A DNA stretch of 64,000 nucleotides, taken from contig NZ_JBEWSZ010000001.1 of the NCBI RefSeq assembly GCF_040537815.1, positions 2,480,001-2,544,000 of the forward strand, written 5' to 3'. The position numbers and the translations under genes were made by a program. The DNA comes from Mesorhizobium shangrilense. Its GTDB lineage: Bacteria > Pseudomonadota > Alphaproteobacteria > Rhizobiales > Rhizobiaceae. Below the pieces are notes generated by a model, which worked only from the letters and a program-made list of their open reading frames with translations, ran no database searches and was not told the origin of the DNA. Shown in pieces: positions 49,187 through 59,037 of the stretch (the stretch's first letter is position 1; each line of letters opens with the position of its first letter).

Positions 49187-50002
49187 CTACTGAGCAGACA
49201 GGGCTGCTGCTTCCGCAGCGCAACTGGATGCCTCGACCGGCCCGGCGGCCTTCAGTTCTTCGCGTGCCGCAGCGACATCGGCGAGGAATTCTGCATTGGT
49301 ATGCAGCTTTGCGACCGTCGCCGCGCCCATGATGCGCCCGGCATCGACGTCGCTCTGCCAATGCGCATCGCAGATCACACGGCTCTGGCCGAATTCAATA
49401 CCGCGCTTCAGAAGCATATCGGTGCGCCCGGGATTGATCTCGCTCAGCACAAGCGCCCAGGCCCAACCAGCTGCCGTATGGCCTGACGGATACGAGCCGT
49501 CGTTGCGCAGCAAGGGTTCCTGATCGGGGAAGCACGTGCCTTCGTTGTGAACCACGAACGGACGGGTGCGGTTGTAGGTGTTCTTCACACCATACGTCGA
49601 AAGGCCGGCGTCGGTCAGGACCTTCTGCATCAAGCGGTACAAATGAGGGGTCTTTTTCTCGTCGATATCGACCCCCATCGCGCAGGAGAAGTTTTTCGCC
49701 GGCTGCGGAAACGCCAGATCAGCGTCCGTGCGCGCCAGATCCCAACGCGGCTTGCCGCGCAGCGGGATCGTTGCGGCCCTCGACTCCTCGTCACGCGCGA
49801 GCGTCGCCGTGCCCTCGGCCGGCGGCGGGCCAAGCAGCACGAGACTGTCAGGCAAATCCTTCTGCGCGAGATAACCGGGCGCCAGCTCGAAATGAGGGTC
49901 TGTAACCGGCGAGGAGGCTGTTTCCGCGCCAGCGAGGCTTACACCGCAGCCAGCGAGTGCGATTGCCGAAACCATGGCAATTTTATGGATATTCGACAGC
50001 AT
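49187..50002 (-). CDS. Class A non-specific acid phosphatase (PhoN/PAP2 type)
   Basis: The 271-residue exported protein carries the complete phosphatase signature. KX6RP is at 140-148 (KNTYNRTRP), PSGH is at 172-175, and SRX5HX3D runs 207-218 with catalytic His214 and Asp218. A signal peptide ends near LAGAET; the LAGC at 16-19 resembles a lipobox, so a lipoprotein form is possible. It would release phosphate from organic esters in the periplasm. No PHO box was identified upstream. Confidence 0.92.
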   Translation of the reverse strand: MLSNIHKIAMVSAIALAGCGVSLAGAETASSPVTDPHFELAPGYLAQKDLPDSLVLLGPPPAEGTATLARDEESRAATIPLRGKPRWDLARTDADLAFPQPAKNFSCAMGVDIDEKKTPHLYRLMQKVLTDAGLSTYGVKNTYNRTRPFVVHNEGTCFPDQEPLLRNDGSYPSGHTAAGWAWALVLSEINPGRTDMLLKRGIEFGQSRVICDAHWQSDVDAGRIMGAATVAKLHTNAEFLADVAAAREELKAAGPVEASSCAAEAAALSAQ

Positions 50003-50213
50003 ACAAAACCCTCATACATGTATTATATCGGAATTTTCATCGTATATGAAACAGGTGTGAAATATTAACAAATATATATTTTAGACCGGCAATATCAATG
50101 ATATATGCCGGTCTATATTCTTGCCATTTTGGATCACATTGCCTTTGCCGAACTTGAAACTTTTGCATGCAGACTGATGTCGGCACACTGTGTCAAATCG
50201 GACAATTCGTGGG

Positions 50214-50247
50214 AGAAAAATGGCATCGCGCGGCCCTCGCGCTTGCC
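50214..50247 (-). terminator. Rho-independent terminator of the DUF1254 gene
   Basis: A GC-rich imperfect hairpin (50222-50247; GGCA and GCGCG pair with TGCC and CGCGC around a small internal loop) is followed on the minus strand by ATTTTTC. It starts nine bases after the stop at 50256. Confidence 0.6.
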
Positions 50248-50255
50248 GATGGGGC

Positions 50256-51290
50256 TCAGTTTAACGGCTTGGCCTCGGGGAGCTTCCACTTGCCGCTGAG
50301 AATGGATTGCTCCGGACGATAAAGCCGTACGGTGTAGTTCCAACCCTCAACGATCGGCAGGCAGTTTGGGATTTTGCCGTCACAGCCGCCGAACTGGACA
50401 GCCACCGATCCGTCCGCACTTTTCGCCGCGGTGATGTTATTGATCGAATAGGCGTTGTAGTCGTTCTTCTCGAAGAAGCCTTTTGGGTTGTAAACGCTGA
50501 TTGACCAGAAAGCCTTCACCGGCACGCTCTTTGGCAGATCGAGGGTATAGACCGTTTTGCCATCGTTTTTCGCGGGCGTGAAACTCGGGTACATGGCGTC
50601 CTTTTCCGGAATGCCACCCCATCCGGAGGCTGTGCCAATCAAGTGCTGGATCGGATCGACCTGGTCGCGGGCTCCAAAGGAACCGTGATACGACGTCTGA
50701 TGTTTTGCCAGCGCCAGCAGCCCATTGCGGATGTCCGTGAGGTCTCCTTCATCCCAGTCTGGAAGGTCGAGCTTCCCTGCCTCCTTCTGACTGACCTTGA
50801 TGGCATCCTGAAGCCTGTGGACCTCGTCGAGATCCTTAGGATCATTGGGATCGACCAGTGTCCGGACTGCGACGAAAGCATATCTGGTGCCAACCGATTT
50901 CTGCGTCAGCACAACCGGTTCCGTGCCGTAGGCGACGATTGGCAGGTAGTGATCCTGATTGACGACCATCATCGACATATAGCGCTTGCCCACGTCAGGC
51001 AGCGAGAGCGTTACCGGCCCGCCAGCAAGATCAAACACAGCAAACGAATAAAGCGTATCCCGGTTCATACGGATGACCGTTTGCTTATCGATCGATACGG
51101 GCTCCCTGGAGTGCTTGAACTTGCCCAGTTCGCCTATGTCCTTTGCATTGGCCGCGAGGTAATGGTCGGTCTCAGCGCGGGTGAAATTGTCAACGGTGAC
51201 CGGAATTTTGCTGCCTTGCTCCTCGGCAAATGCTCCACTGGTCAGTGCAACCGAAGCAAAAGCGAGAATGATCCTAGCCGAGCGAAACAT
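50256..51290 (-). CDS. Exported DUF1254/DUF1214 protein
   Basis: The 344-residue protein has a signal peptide (cleaved near AFAEE). DUF1254 follows (QTVIRMNRDTLYSFAVFDLAG, RYMSMMVVNQDHYLP), then DUF1214 at the C-terminus (AFWSISVYNPKGFFEKNDYN, WNYTVRLYRPEQSILSGKW). The two domains occur together in many secreted proteins of unknown function. There are about 250 bases to the acid phosphatase gene downstream, with a terminator between, so it is an independent unit. Confidence 0.88.
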   Translation of the reverse strand: MFRSARIILAFASVALTSGAFAEEQGSKIPVTVDNFTRAETDHYLAANAKDIGELGKFKHSREPVSIDKQTVIRMNRDTLYSFAVFDLAGGPVTLSLPDVGKRYMSMMVVNQDHYLPIVAYGTEPVVLTQKSVGTRYAFVAVRTLVDPNDPKDLDEVHRLQDAIKVSQKEAGKLDLPDWDEGDLTDIRNGLLALAKHQTSYHGSFGARDQVDPIQHLIGTASGWGGIPEKDAMYPSFTPAKNDGKTVYTLDLPKSVPVKAFWSISVYNPKGFFEKNDYNAYSINNITAAKSADGSVAVQFGGCDGKIPNCLPIVEGWNYTVRLYRPEQSILSGKWKLPEAKPLN

Positions 51291-51868
51291 GGATGTACCT
51301 CTTCATTCAATCTGACTAACGACTGCCATTCCACAAGGCACGGCACAGGGTAACTCAAACGCCGTCTAATCGATCGTTGCGTGATCGGCAGACAAACTCT
51401 ATTGGGATCGTTACTAGCATGGGCAGATCACCGGTCTTGCCATTTCGTGCCAATTTCCGTCTGGCGACCGTATTCCTTGCATTCGACAGGAAAGGTCCGG
51501 ACTGTGATCGCTCACTCCCCGACACGGTGATGTCAGGTTAATTTTTCGAGATGCGCCTGCGATGTTAAGCTTGGTTCCAAGCCGCGCGACGATCGAGCAC
51601 TGGCTGGTTTCAATCGTCATTCATGCGCGCGCCTTCGGCTGGCGTTCGCGGTGTTCGTCGTGGGCTGATCGCAATGCAGCTCGGAACACGACACGCTGGC
51701 CATCACATATAGTCGAGACCACGAGTCTTTAGAGACGTCCATAGCAGCGAAACTGAGGGCAATTGTCACCACCTAGGTCGAGCGTTCGATACGACGTGAT
51801 CAGTTGGGCGAACACCTCCCTGACGCCTAAGGCATGACACCTTCAACCGATCAAAGAGAGCGGCTGGA
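51291..51868. other. Intergenic region without supported genes
   Basis: About 580 bases; only short frames without start signals or recognisable products. The promoter of the DUF1254 gene should be near the left edge. Confidence 0.4.
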
Positions 51869-52024
51869 TTACACTTCTCCGAACTCAGCTTCGTTCCTGG
51901 ACGTTGGGCGCCGCTCGTAATCGACCGGCGGCAAGAGCATGACTTCGGTCTCCTTGCGCCCGTACTCTCGGCCGATTTGGAACGCCGCATAAATCGCGCC
52001 GAGGCGGATGAGGAATCTAAGCAT
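51869..52024 (-). CDS. Small hypothetical protein, 51 residues
   Basis: The ATG at 52022-52024 is preceded by GAAGGAGAACTC, a near-ideal ribosome-binding site, which is the main reason to call this short gene. The product starts MLRFLIRLGAIYAAFQIGRE, a short hydrophobic/amphipathic helix, and ends in a charged tail with PPVDYERRP. It may be a membrane-associated mini-protein. No family recognised. Confidence 0.6.
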   Translation of the reverse strand: MLRFLIRLGAIYAAFQIGREYGRKETEVMLLPPVDYERRPTSRNEAEFGEV

Positions 52025-52161
52025 GAGTTCTCCTTCGATGGAAGAAACCACATGGTCGCAAGATTGTTCCAAAGGTCGTAGACCGCGACTGACTTGGCCC
52101 TCGAACGCGAAGCCTTGCGATGCACTTCCTCGTCACCTTGCGACGGTAACCACTGGCGGAC

Positions 52162-52527
52162 CTAGCGACGATGGACGGGCCAACCTCGGGGCATCACCGG
52201 CGTATAGACTACCTCATCCGGAGTCATGCCCTTCTTCAAGCGAGCGCAGCACATTGGCTCGCTAATGCCCTGGTCTCCGCGACCGGCCACGCAAGCTGGC
52301 CATCCGCAAGGAAGGTGGACAGCTTGAGGGAAGGCCGCTGAGGGGGATTTTCGGGTCCGAGGCGGGACAGGATGGGTAGCGGCCTTTTCGCCGGACCACC
52401 CCAGCTTGAGCCGGCGGCAAAACACGCCGAGGCTCACCCCGTTCGCCTCGGCCACGAGCCACGCCAGATCACCATTGCCCATCCTCGCCGAGAAATGGGG
52501 AAAGGCATCGTCGTCGTTGTAGTTCAT
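52162..52527 (-). CDS. Hypothetical protein with two HTH-like repeats, possibly damaged
   Basis: The 121-residue frame has two similar segments: LGVFCRRLKLGWSGEKAATHPV (about 33-54) and MCCARLKKGMTPDEVVYTPV (about 91-110). This R-L-x-x-G-x(5)-A/V-x-x-P-V pattern is seen in small phage-like and rhizobial DNA-binding proteins. The region between (about 55-90) is Pro/Cys-rich and unlike a folded domain, so a frameshift within it is possible. Function unknown; DNA binding is a guess. Confidence 0.4.
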   Translation of the reverse strand: MNYNDDDAFPHFSARMGNGDLAWLVAEANGVSLGVFCRRLKLGWSGEKAATHPVPPRTRKSPSAAFPQAVHLPCGWPACVAGRGDQGISEPMCCARLKKGMTPDEVVYTPVMPRGWPVHRR

Positions 52528-52752
52528 GGTCCCACCGATTGCTTAACCCGGCCCGTCAAAGCCGATCCCGGTTCTTCGCCTCAGTTCGAAAACCTTCCAA
52601 GAGCCCCAGCCAACATCTGCCAGTCCATTCCAGACACATTTCTTTCGTCACTCTTCCGATAATCGGGAAAGTCGATGCCGGAATTCGCGGCTTATCGGCT
52701 ACGGCCCCTTTGTTACGATCGCATCAGATCACAAGACAGAGGTTTCATAGGC

Positions 52753-53625
52753 ATGCTGACGGACAAGCAGGTACGCGAAGCGGTTGAGCAGTACCGCGAA
52801 GAGGGATACGCGGTCGTTCGACAATTCGTCGACGGCGACGAGATGATCCGGCTCAAGAAGGAAACCGATGCCGTCTATGCCGAGGGCCTGAAGCATCACG
52901 CCACCTACCGGCACGGCAATCTCAGTTTCCAGATCCTGCCTGAATCGGATTTCGACCAACGCTACGTGCTGCAGGCCTACTGGTTTTCATGGATCAACAG
53001 CTATTTTGAAGAATTCCGCCGCAACCCGGACTATCTCAAGCTGCTGGAGGGACTGATCGGCCGCGACATCCGGCAGATTGCGCAGCAGCTGCACTGGAAG
53101 CCGCCGGGCGCCAATGTCACCGGCTACCGTTTCCATCAGGATCTGCGCTTCCGCAACCAGGCTGCCTTCGACAACGTCGCCGACGCGACGGTGACCACGG
53201 GCCTCGCGGTCGACCGGGCGACGCTGGACAATGGCTGCCTTCAGGTCGTGCCCGGCAGCCACAAGCTCGGTTATCTCGGCCTTTCCGACGAGGGAACTGG
53301 CGAGCTGATGAAGGGGCTGACGGCCGAGGAAGAGCTGCGCAAGGTGGGCATCGACCCGGCGACCATCGTTCCTCTCGTGCTGGAGCCCGGAGACCTTGCC
53401 ATGTGGGGCCTGCTCACTGTGCACGGCTCCTCGCCCAACAAATCTCGGCACGACCGCGCCTTCGCCCTGTCCAGCTATGTGCGGGCCGACTCGACGCAAC
53501 GCGGCGAATGGGCGTTCCGGGACGGTGTCTCCGTGCCTCTCGGAGAGACGCCAACGCTTTGCAAATACGAGAAGCTCTTCGAGGAGCCGGGACCGATGTA
53601 CGACACCACCGCCTGGTGGAAATGA
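52753..53625 (+). CDS. Phytanoyl-CoA dioxygenase (PhyH)-family oxygenase
   Basis: The 290-residue protein is a probable non-haem Fe(II)/2-oxoglutarate oxygenase. It has the HxD pair in TGYRFHQDLRF (about residue 135), NGCLQVVPGSHKLG (typical PhyH segment) and the distal His with 2-oxoglutarate Arg/Ser region in LLTVHGSSPNKSRHDR (about 240). Fe ligands are thus all visible. The ATG at 52753 gives the conserved start LTDKQVREAVEQYREEGYAVV; the open frame extends 26 codons upstream. It converges on the LysR gene. Substrate unknown. Confidence 0.88.
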   Translation: MLTDKQVREAVEQYREEGYAVVRQFVDGDEMIRLKKETDAVYAEGLKHHATYRHGNLSFQILPESDFDQRYVLQAYWFSWINSYFEEFRRNPDYLKLLEGLIGRDIRQIAQQLHWKPPGANVTGYRFHQDLRFRNQAAFDNVADATVTTGLAVDRATLDNGCLQVVPGSHKLGYLGLSDEGTGELMKGLTAEEELRKVGIDPATIVPLVLEPGDLAMWGLLTVHGSSPNKSRHDRAFALSSYVRADSTQRGEWAFRDGVSVPLGETPTLCKYEKLFEEPGPMYDTTAWWK

Positions 53626-53652
53626 CGCCGTCAAAATTGCCGTTGGGGGCAC

Positions 53653-53682
53653 GAGGGGCCTGGCGTTCGCGCCGGGCCCCTC
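53653..53682. terminator. Bidirectional hairpin between convergent genes
   Basis: Thirteen-base arms (53653-53665 and 53670-53682, one T-G pair) close a TTCG tetraloop, an exceptionally stable hairpin in RNA. It lies midway between the converging PhyH and LysR genes. There is no strong T tract on either side, so it may be a bidirectional or RNA-stabilising terminator. Confidence 0.55.
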
Positions 53683-53708
53683 CCGGCGTCGGCCAACAGG
53701 GTAGGCTC

Positions 53709-54611
53709 TCAGGCCGTGAAGTCCGCCGACAATTCGCGGACCAGGAAATCGACGAAAGCGCGCACCTTGGCGGCGATATAGGTGCGATGCGGATAGAGCG
53801 CATAGATCGGGCTGGAGCCGGGACGAAACTCGTCGAGTTGCACCTCCAGCCGGCCGCCGCTGATCGCGGCGTCAACCAGCAGGCTCGGCAGATTGCCGAT
53901 GCCAAAGCCTGCGATCGTCATCTGGTAGGCGGCCTCGACGCTGTTGGTCGAGATGCGCCCGCTCACGGCCGCATCGAACGCGACGCCGTCCGGCCCCACG
54001 AACGGCCATGTGCCGAGACGCTTGGCGAAGTTGCTGAGCACGCAGGAATGATCCGCCAGATCATCGGGATGGGCCGGCCGGCCATGGCGATCCCAGTATT
54101 CGGGCGTGGCGCAGACATAGTTGCGGACTTCGCCGAGCCGCCGCGCGATCAGCGCGGAGTCCGCCTGGCCCCCAAAACGGATGGCGACGTCATAGCCCTC
54201 CTCGACGATGCCGACGACGTAGCGTGCCGTGAGGTCGAATTCGATGGTCGTCAGCGGGTTCTCGTCAAGGAATTTCGGCACCAGCTTGGTGATGCGCGTA
54301 TGACCGAGAACATTGGAGCAGGAAACACGGATCAGGCCGCGCGTCTCCTTGTGCAGGCCGCGCGTCGAGTCCTGCAATTCGGAAATATCGTCCAGCACGC
54401 TGCGGGCCCGAGGGGCATAGTCGCGCCCTGCCTCGGTGAGGCTCAGGCGACGGGTGGTGCGGTTGATCAGCCGAACGCCGAGATCGTCCTCGAGCTCCCT
54501 GATCATCCGGCTGACCGCCGTCGTCGACATGTTGAGATCGCGCGCCGCGGCGGACAGGCTGCCCAGCAGACAGACCCGGTCGAATACCCGCATCGCCGTC
54601 AAAAGATTCAT
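53709..54611 (-). CDS. LysR-family transcriptional regulator
   Basis: The 300-residue protein has the LysR winged helix at the N-terminus ([51 protein letters not shown]) and a PBP-like effector domain from about residue 90. It belongs to the CrgA/DmlR-type subgroup by sequence style. It is divergent from the solute-binding-protein gene at 54740, with about 130 bases between, so that gene is its likely target. LysR motif T-N11-A sites were not resolved. Confidence 0.92.
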   Translation of the reverse strand: MNLLTAMRVFDRVCLLGSLSAAARDLNMSTTAVSRMIRELEDDLGVRLINRTTRRLSLTEAGRDYAPRARSVLDDISELQDSTRGLHKETRGLIRVSCSNVLGHTRITKLVPKFLDENPLTTIEFDLTARYVVGIVEEGYDVAIRFGGQADSALIARRLGEVRNYVCATPEYWDRHGRPAHPDDLADHSCVLSNFAKRLGTWPFVGPDGVAFDAAVSGRISTNSVEAAYQMTIAGFGIGNLPSLLVDAAISGGRLEVQLDEFRPGSSPIYALYPHRTYIAAKVRAFVDFLVRELSADFTA

Positions 54612-54739
54612 CCTGGCTCCCCCTTGCCGTCACACCTGCTCCGCCGCTTGCGACTTTCGACAGAAGACAGTGCCGAGCGACGATGCGGCAAGGGCATTCC
54701 ACCGAATTTGGACGTAAAATCAACAATGGGAGAAACGAC

Positions 54740-56377
54740 ATGACATCCAAACCTCTTCATCCCGCTATCGACGCTCTGGCGCGAAGCGCGAAGAATGGCG
54801 CGCTCGACCGCCGCGAGTTCCTGGCGCTCGCCAGCGCCTTCGGCGCCAGCACGGCCGTTGCCTACGGACTGATCGGCCAGCCGGTTCCGGCCCGCGCCGA
54901 AGAGGCTGCCCAACCCAGGAAAGGCGGCATTGTGCGCGTCGCCATGCAGGTTCTGGAGCTTGAGGATCCGCGCATCTTCAAGGTCTCGCAGATGGGCAAC
55001 ATTGCCATGCAGTTCCTGGAGCCCCTGGTGCGCTGGAAGCCCGATTTCACCTTCCAGCCGATGCTGCTCGAAAGCTGGGAGATCAATGACGACGCCACCG
55101 AATATGTGCTCAAGGTGCGGCCAGGCGTGAAGTGGTCGAACGGCGACGATCTCACGGCAAAGGACGTCGCCTTCAACATCACGCGCTGGTGCGAAAAGGA
55201 GGCTCCCGGCAATTCGATGGCCGGGCGCATGACGTCGCTGATCGACACCGAGACGAAGGTAGCACGTACGGGCGCGATCGCGATACGCGATGACCACACC
55301 GTGGTGCTGAAGCTGTCGCGGCCTGACATCACCATCATCCCGGCGATGACCGACTATCCGGCGTTGATCGTTCACCACGCGTTCAACCCAAGAGAGGCAG
55401 CCTTGTCGGCCAACCCCGTCAGCACCGGTCCGTTCGAACTCAAGAAGCTCGATGTCGGCGTCGCCGCCTCGGTGCGCAAGCGGCCCGACGGTTCCTGGTG
55501 GGGTGGCGATGTGTTGCTCGACGGTATCGACTGGATCGACTACGGCACGGATTCGGCCGCCACCGTCTCCGCCTTCGAATCCGGGGAGATCGACCTGAAC
55601 GGCCAGACCCAGTCCTACGATGTCGCGATGCTCGACAAATTGGGACTGAAGAAGTCGGAGATCGTCACCGCCGCGACCGTCGTGTCGCGCTGCAATGTCA
55701 ACGCCAAGCCCTATGACGACAAGCGCGTGCGCAATGCCATCCAGCTCGCTGTCGACAATGAGGCGGTCCTGCAGCTTGGCGCCAACGGCATGGGTATCGT
55801 CGCGCAGAACGACCATGTCGGCCCCATGCACCCAGAGCATGCCGACTTGCCGCCCATCAAGCGCGACCCGGCCAGGGCCAGGGCGCTGCTCGAGGAAGCC
55901 GGCCAGCTGGACTTCGAGTTCGACCTGATTTCGGTGGAAGCCGACTACCGCAAGGAAAGCTCGGATGTCGTTGCCCAGCAAATGCGCGATGCCGGCTTCA
56001 AGGTGAAGCGCACGGTGATCCCTGAGTCGGCATTCTGGAACGACTGGACGAAATACCCATTCGCAACGACCAACTGGAATGCACGCCCGCTCGGCATCCA
56101 GACCTATGCTCTTGCCTATCAGAGCGGCTCGGCGTGGAACGAGACCGGGTTCGCCGATCCGGAGTTCGATGCCAAGGTGCAGAAGGCCAATGCCATCGCG
56201 GACGCCGACCAGCGTCGCGTGCTGATGAAGGAATTGCAGGTGATGCTGCAGGACTCCGGTATCATCATCCAGCCATACTGGCGAAAGCTGTTCTGCCATA
56301 TGAAGCCCGGCCTCATCGGCTATCAGATGCATCAGGCCTACGAGCAGGACTTCACAAAGGCCTGGCTCGCCGCCTGA
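54740..56377 (+). CDS. Tat-exported peptide/opine-type ABC solute-binding protein (family 5)
   Basis: The 545-residue protein starts at an ATG behind GGGAGAA and carries a twin-arginine signal ([16 protein letters not shown], about 22-37) with cleavage near ARAEEA. The SBP_bac_5 body follows ([45 protein letters not shown]). Such proteins bind peptides, nickel chelates or opines in the periplasm. No permease or ATPase genes follow; a strong terminator ends the unit at once. It may share a transporter encoded elsewhere. It is divergent from a LysR gene that may regulate it. Confidence 0.9.
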   Translation: MTSKPLHPAIDALARSAKNGALDRREFLALASAFGASTAVAYGLIGQPVPARAEEAAQPRKGGIVRVAMQVLELEDPRIFKVSQMGNIAMQFLEPLVRWKPDFTFQPMLLESWEINDDATEYVLKVRPGVKWSNGDDLTAKDVAFNITRWCEKEAPGNSMAGRMTSLIDTETKVARTGAIAIRDDHTVVLKLSRPDITIIPAMTDYPALIVHHAFNPREAALSANPVSTGPFELKKLDVGVAASVRKRPDGSWWGGDVLLDGIDWIDYGTDSAATVSAFESGEIDLNGQTQSYDVAMLDKLGLKKSEIVTAATVVSRCNVNAKPYDDKRVRNAIQLAVDNEAVLQLGANGMGIVAQNDHVGPMHPEHADLPPIKRDPARARALLEEAGQLDFEFDLISVEADYRKESSDVVAQQMRDAGFKVKRTVIPESAFWNDWTKYPFATTNWNARPLGIQTYALAYQSGSAWNETGFADPEFDAKVQKANAIADADQRRVLMKELQVMLQDSGIIIQPYWRKLFCHMKPGLIGYQMHQAYEQDFTKAWLAA

Positions 56378-56401
56378 TTTCACAAGGCAGTCACGATTGA
56401 A

Positions 56402-56431
56402 GGCGGCGCACTCCGGAGCGCCGCCTTTTCT
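56402..56431 (+). terminator. Rho-independent terminator of the solute-binding protein gene
   Basis: GGCGGCGC (56402-56409) and GCGCCGCC (56418-56425) form an 8-bp GC stem, followed by TTTTCT, 24 bases after the stop. Confidence 0.9.
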
Positions 56432-57379
56432 ATCCCTGTTCAACGTGAAAGCTGCCCGAAAGCTTGCACATCGACAGAGGCTTTCGAACAGCCGGCCGCC
56501 AGGAAGGGGCAAAGAGAACACAGCCGCCCGCACTCGCCCCGCCGTGAGCGGTCCACATCATCCGCAATCAGCAACATCGGTGCTTCCAGAGCACCCCTGA
56601 CCTGAGGTGTCTCACATTCCGCGTTCGTCATTGTCGCAAGCTCCAGGTTCGATTTGAAGCATATCCGCGCCGACGCTTCGCAGAACCCGGTTTGAGCGGT
56701 AACGACCTTCCCGAAAATCGGGAAATCTGGCTCCTGTGTCATAGGCGGTACCCTGAGGCCGCCGTTGATTTCCAGAGCCTGTGGTGCGAGCGAACGATAC
56801 GATCCCGCCAATTAGAGCGAGGCGAGAGAATTGGAACGGAATGCGATTATATTCAGTCCTCGAAAGGATGGCCTTTGTCGTCACGCTTTCTTGCGCTGGT
56901 GCTTTTGCTGTTGCCGCGCCTCAAGGAGTTCGGGCCCCCTGACCGGCGTTTCATTAGCCTCTGATGAGGTGACGCTGGCCCTCGCAATGCCCGGACGGGA
57001 GGCGGGCGGCTGATGGCCGCCATTTACGTCATTCCTGATGTGTTCGATTGGGTTGCCGATTGTGTCGGCATCGCATGCGGTCTCATAGCTGCAATCTTCG
57101 CAAAGTGGATTTTCTGGCGTGCGAGCTAAGGACGGCCAGCGTCAAATCAACCTCGGTTTTCCACAGATTGGCAGCAGCCAAAGAAGTCCCCCGATGCTTT
57201 TCTGTTGACTGATCGAATTCAGATTGCGACCAGTTTTTTTGCTGCGGCTACTCAACCGTGGCGAAGCTCGACCAACTCCTCAATATTATTCGCAATTATT
57301 CGCACCAACAATTTTGAGAATGAAGCTTTGAGCGCCGACGCCCGTGATCGTCGGCATGCAATTTGCGCACAGGCATTTT
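56432..57379. other. Gene-poor region with small ORFs
   Basis: About 950 bases without an established gene. A 33-codon plus-strand frame at 56841-56942 reads like a signal peptide (MRLYSVLERMAFVVTLSCAG, then AFAVAAPQG) but stops just after it; it could be a truncated secreted protein. The frame at 57013-57129 is listed separately. Other frames have no support. Confidence 0.4.
57013..57129 (+). CDS. Possible 38-residue membrane mini-protein
   Basis: The ATG follows a purine-rich GGGAGGCGGGCGGCTG. The product reads MAAIYVIPDVFDWVADCVGI and continues into a single hydrophobic helix ending FWRAS. It has the look of a small inner-membrane peptide, but the call rests only on the start region and hydrophobicity. 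Confidence 0.3.
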   Translation: MAAIYVIPDVFDWVADCVGIACGLIAAIFAKWIFWRAS

Positions 57380-57568
57380 ATGACGATCAAGATAAGACTC
57401 CCCGGCGGCACGCTGAAGATCAAGAAGCGCGAGGACCTAAGGCGCCGCGAACAAAAGCGAGAAGTCCCGGTCTGGCAAGTCGGCAATTACTTCGTTATTT
57501 GGTGGCCAAGCACTGTTTCCGACAGTCCATCCAAGCGTCGAGATAACGATCAGAAAAATTTGAATTGA
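57380..57568 (+). CDS. Mini-protein with IRLPGGTLK core, copy 1 (62 residues)
   Basis: The product begins MTIKIRLPGGTLKIKKREDL and has a strongly basic helix (RRREQKRE), then VPVWQVGNYFVIWW and a polar tail. About half of the first 41 residues are identical to the neighbouring gene at 57619-57771, including IRLPGGTLK, LR-RE, VPV and the closing IW. The fold could be a small beta barrel with a basic helix, perhaps nucleic-acid binding. No family recognised. The ribosome-binding site is weak. Confidence 0.55.
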   Translation: MTIKIRLPGGTLKIKKREDLRRREQKREVPVWQVGNYFVIWWPSTVSDSPSKRRDNDQKNLN

Positions 57569-57618
57569 CTCTTCCGCAAGGGAACGCTCCCAAACTGCCA
57601 CCGTTCGAGGTGGCTAAT

Positions 57619-57771
57619 ATGGCTTTGCGGATCAGATTGCCAGGCGGCACGCTCAAGGTGAAGACCTATCGCGAATTGCGTGATCGAGAGCGTGACCGCC
57701 GAGTGCCAGTATTGAAACTAGGCTCGATCTATATCATCTGGTCGTCGGGCAAACAGCATTCACGCCCATAA
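57619..57771 (+). CDS. Mini-protein with IRLPGGTLK core, copy 2 (50 residues)
   Basis: The ATG at 57619 follows GAGGTGG at good distance. The product begins MALRIRLPGGTLKVKTYREL, then RDRERDRRVPVLKLGSIYII and a short tail. It is a tandem paralogue of the gene at 57380-57568, 50 bases downstream of it. Conservation at protein level with diverged DNA supports both being real genes. Function unknown. Confidence 0.6.
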   Translation: MALRIRLPGGTLKVKTYRELRDRERDRRVPVLKLGSIYIIWSSGKQHSRP

Positions 57772-57912
57772 TCAACGGCTGAACGGAACATGTCACTACG
57801 TCTATATGGAATGTTGGCCGCCACAAATGCGCGTTGTCAGCTGACATACAGCCCTTCAACATCTCGACCATGAGAGAACGCGCGGAATCCGACCACCAGG
57901 CACTAAGCCCGA

Positions 57913-58899
57913 TCACAATGCTACTGATCTCGTGGTCCATTCGGACCGGTACCAATCGACGAATTTTCCCAGCCCAACCTCCAGAGAGGTTCGCGGTCTG
58001 AAGCCGAAGTCTCGCTCCAGTAATGTCATGTCGGCATAGGTCCGCGTGACATCGCCAGCCTGCATCGGCTCAAACTGGCGGTCCGCCTTCACCTCCAGAA
58101 GCTTTTCCAAAGTATCAATGAAATCGCCAAGCCGAGCCGGTCGGTTATTGCCGACATTGTAGATCCGGTGCGGCGGAGCTTCGGCAGAGGGCGCCTTATC
58201 GAGCATGGCAACGACTGCATCCACGACGTCATCTATGTAGGTGAAATCGCGCCACATATCGCCATTGTTGAAAACCCGGATCGGCTTATCCTCGAGCATG
58301 GCCTGGGTGAATATCCAATAAGCCATATCTGGGCGGCCCCAAGGGCCATACACCGTGAAAAACCGCAACCCGGTCTGCGCCACGCCAAAGAGATGAGCGT
58401 AGGCATGGCTCATCAATTCATCCGACTTTTTCGTAGCAGCGTAGAGCGATACCGGATGATCGACCGGGTCGGCCTCGCTGAACGGCACTTTGCGGTTGCC
58501 GCCATAGACGGAGCTTGATGACGCATAGACCAGATGCTCAAAGCCTGGACAGGCTCGGCAAAACTCTAGGATTTCAAGGTGACCATTGATGTTTGCGCGG
58601 ATATAGGCTCGCGGATTTTCCAGGGAATGGCGCACACCAGCCTGAGCCGCCAAATGAACGACCTTTTTTATCGTCTGTCCGCTTACGCTCTCCGCTAGCG
58701 CCATCGGGTCGGCTATATCCAACTCCCGAAACGCAAATTCCCGTTTCCCAACTAGGCGTGCCAGCCGGGCTTTCTTCAGCATCGGGTCGTAATAGTCGTT
58801 TAGGTTGTCGACGCCGATAACTTCGTCACCCCGCTCTATAAGCCTTAGACAGACATGGCTCCCGATAAAGCCAGCTGCACCTGTGACCAAGATTGGCAA
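57913..58899 (-). CDS. NAD-dependent epimerase, UDP-glucuronate 4-epimerase type
   Basis: The 328-residue SDR protein has the NAD motif [11 protein letters not shown] at the N-terminus, [11 protein letters not shown], the catalytic [11 protein letters not shown] and [16 protein letters not shown]. The last is a segment characteristic of UDP-GlcA 4-epimerases (LspL/CapI group) that make UDP-galacturonate for LPS and capsule. The start is judged to be a TTG (58897-58899) with GAGGGG six bases upstream, since it matches the conserved N-terminus. The frame extends 13 codons to 58938. It lies apart from the main polysaccharide cluster. Confidence 0.88.
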   Translation of the reverse strand: MPILVTGAAGFIGSHVCLRLIERGDEVIGVDNLNDYYDPMLKKARLARLVGKREFAFRELDIADPMALAESVSGQTIKKVVHLAAQAGVRHSLENPRAYIRANINGHLEILEFCRACPGFEHLVYASSSSVYGGNRKVPFSEADPVDHPVSLYAATKKSDELMSHAYAHLFGVAQTGLRFFTVYGPWGRPDMAYWIFTQAMLEDKPIRVFNNGDMWRDFTYIDDVVDAVVAMLDKAPSAEAPPHRIYNVGNNRPARLGDFIDTLEKLLEVKADRQFEPMQAGDVTRTYADMTLLERDFGFRPRTSLEVGLGKFVDWYRSEWTTRSVAL

Positions 58900-59037
58900 G
58901 AGGACCCCTCGGGTAGGCGCAATGCGTGCGCCGAACACATTTCTGACAGCCCGCGCTCAGGCGGAGTGAGTCACGTACCATCGTCGTTGGGACGGTTCAA
59001 TCGGCGTGACGATCTGCCTACGCGTTGGAGCCTTGAC

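Noticed and set aside
53403..54743. Plus-strand frame of 446 codons overlapping PhyH and LysR genes
   Set aside because: Runs through two confirmed genes and a hairpin terminator; composition is that of a complement frame.
54608..56533. Long minus-strand frame of 641 codons opposite the solute-binding protein
   Set aside because: Antisense shadow of an obvious ABC binding protein; no motif and it crosses a strong plus-strand terminator.
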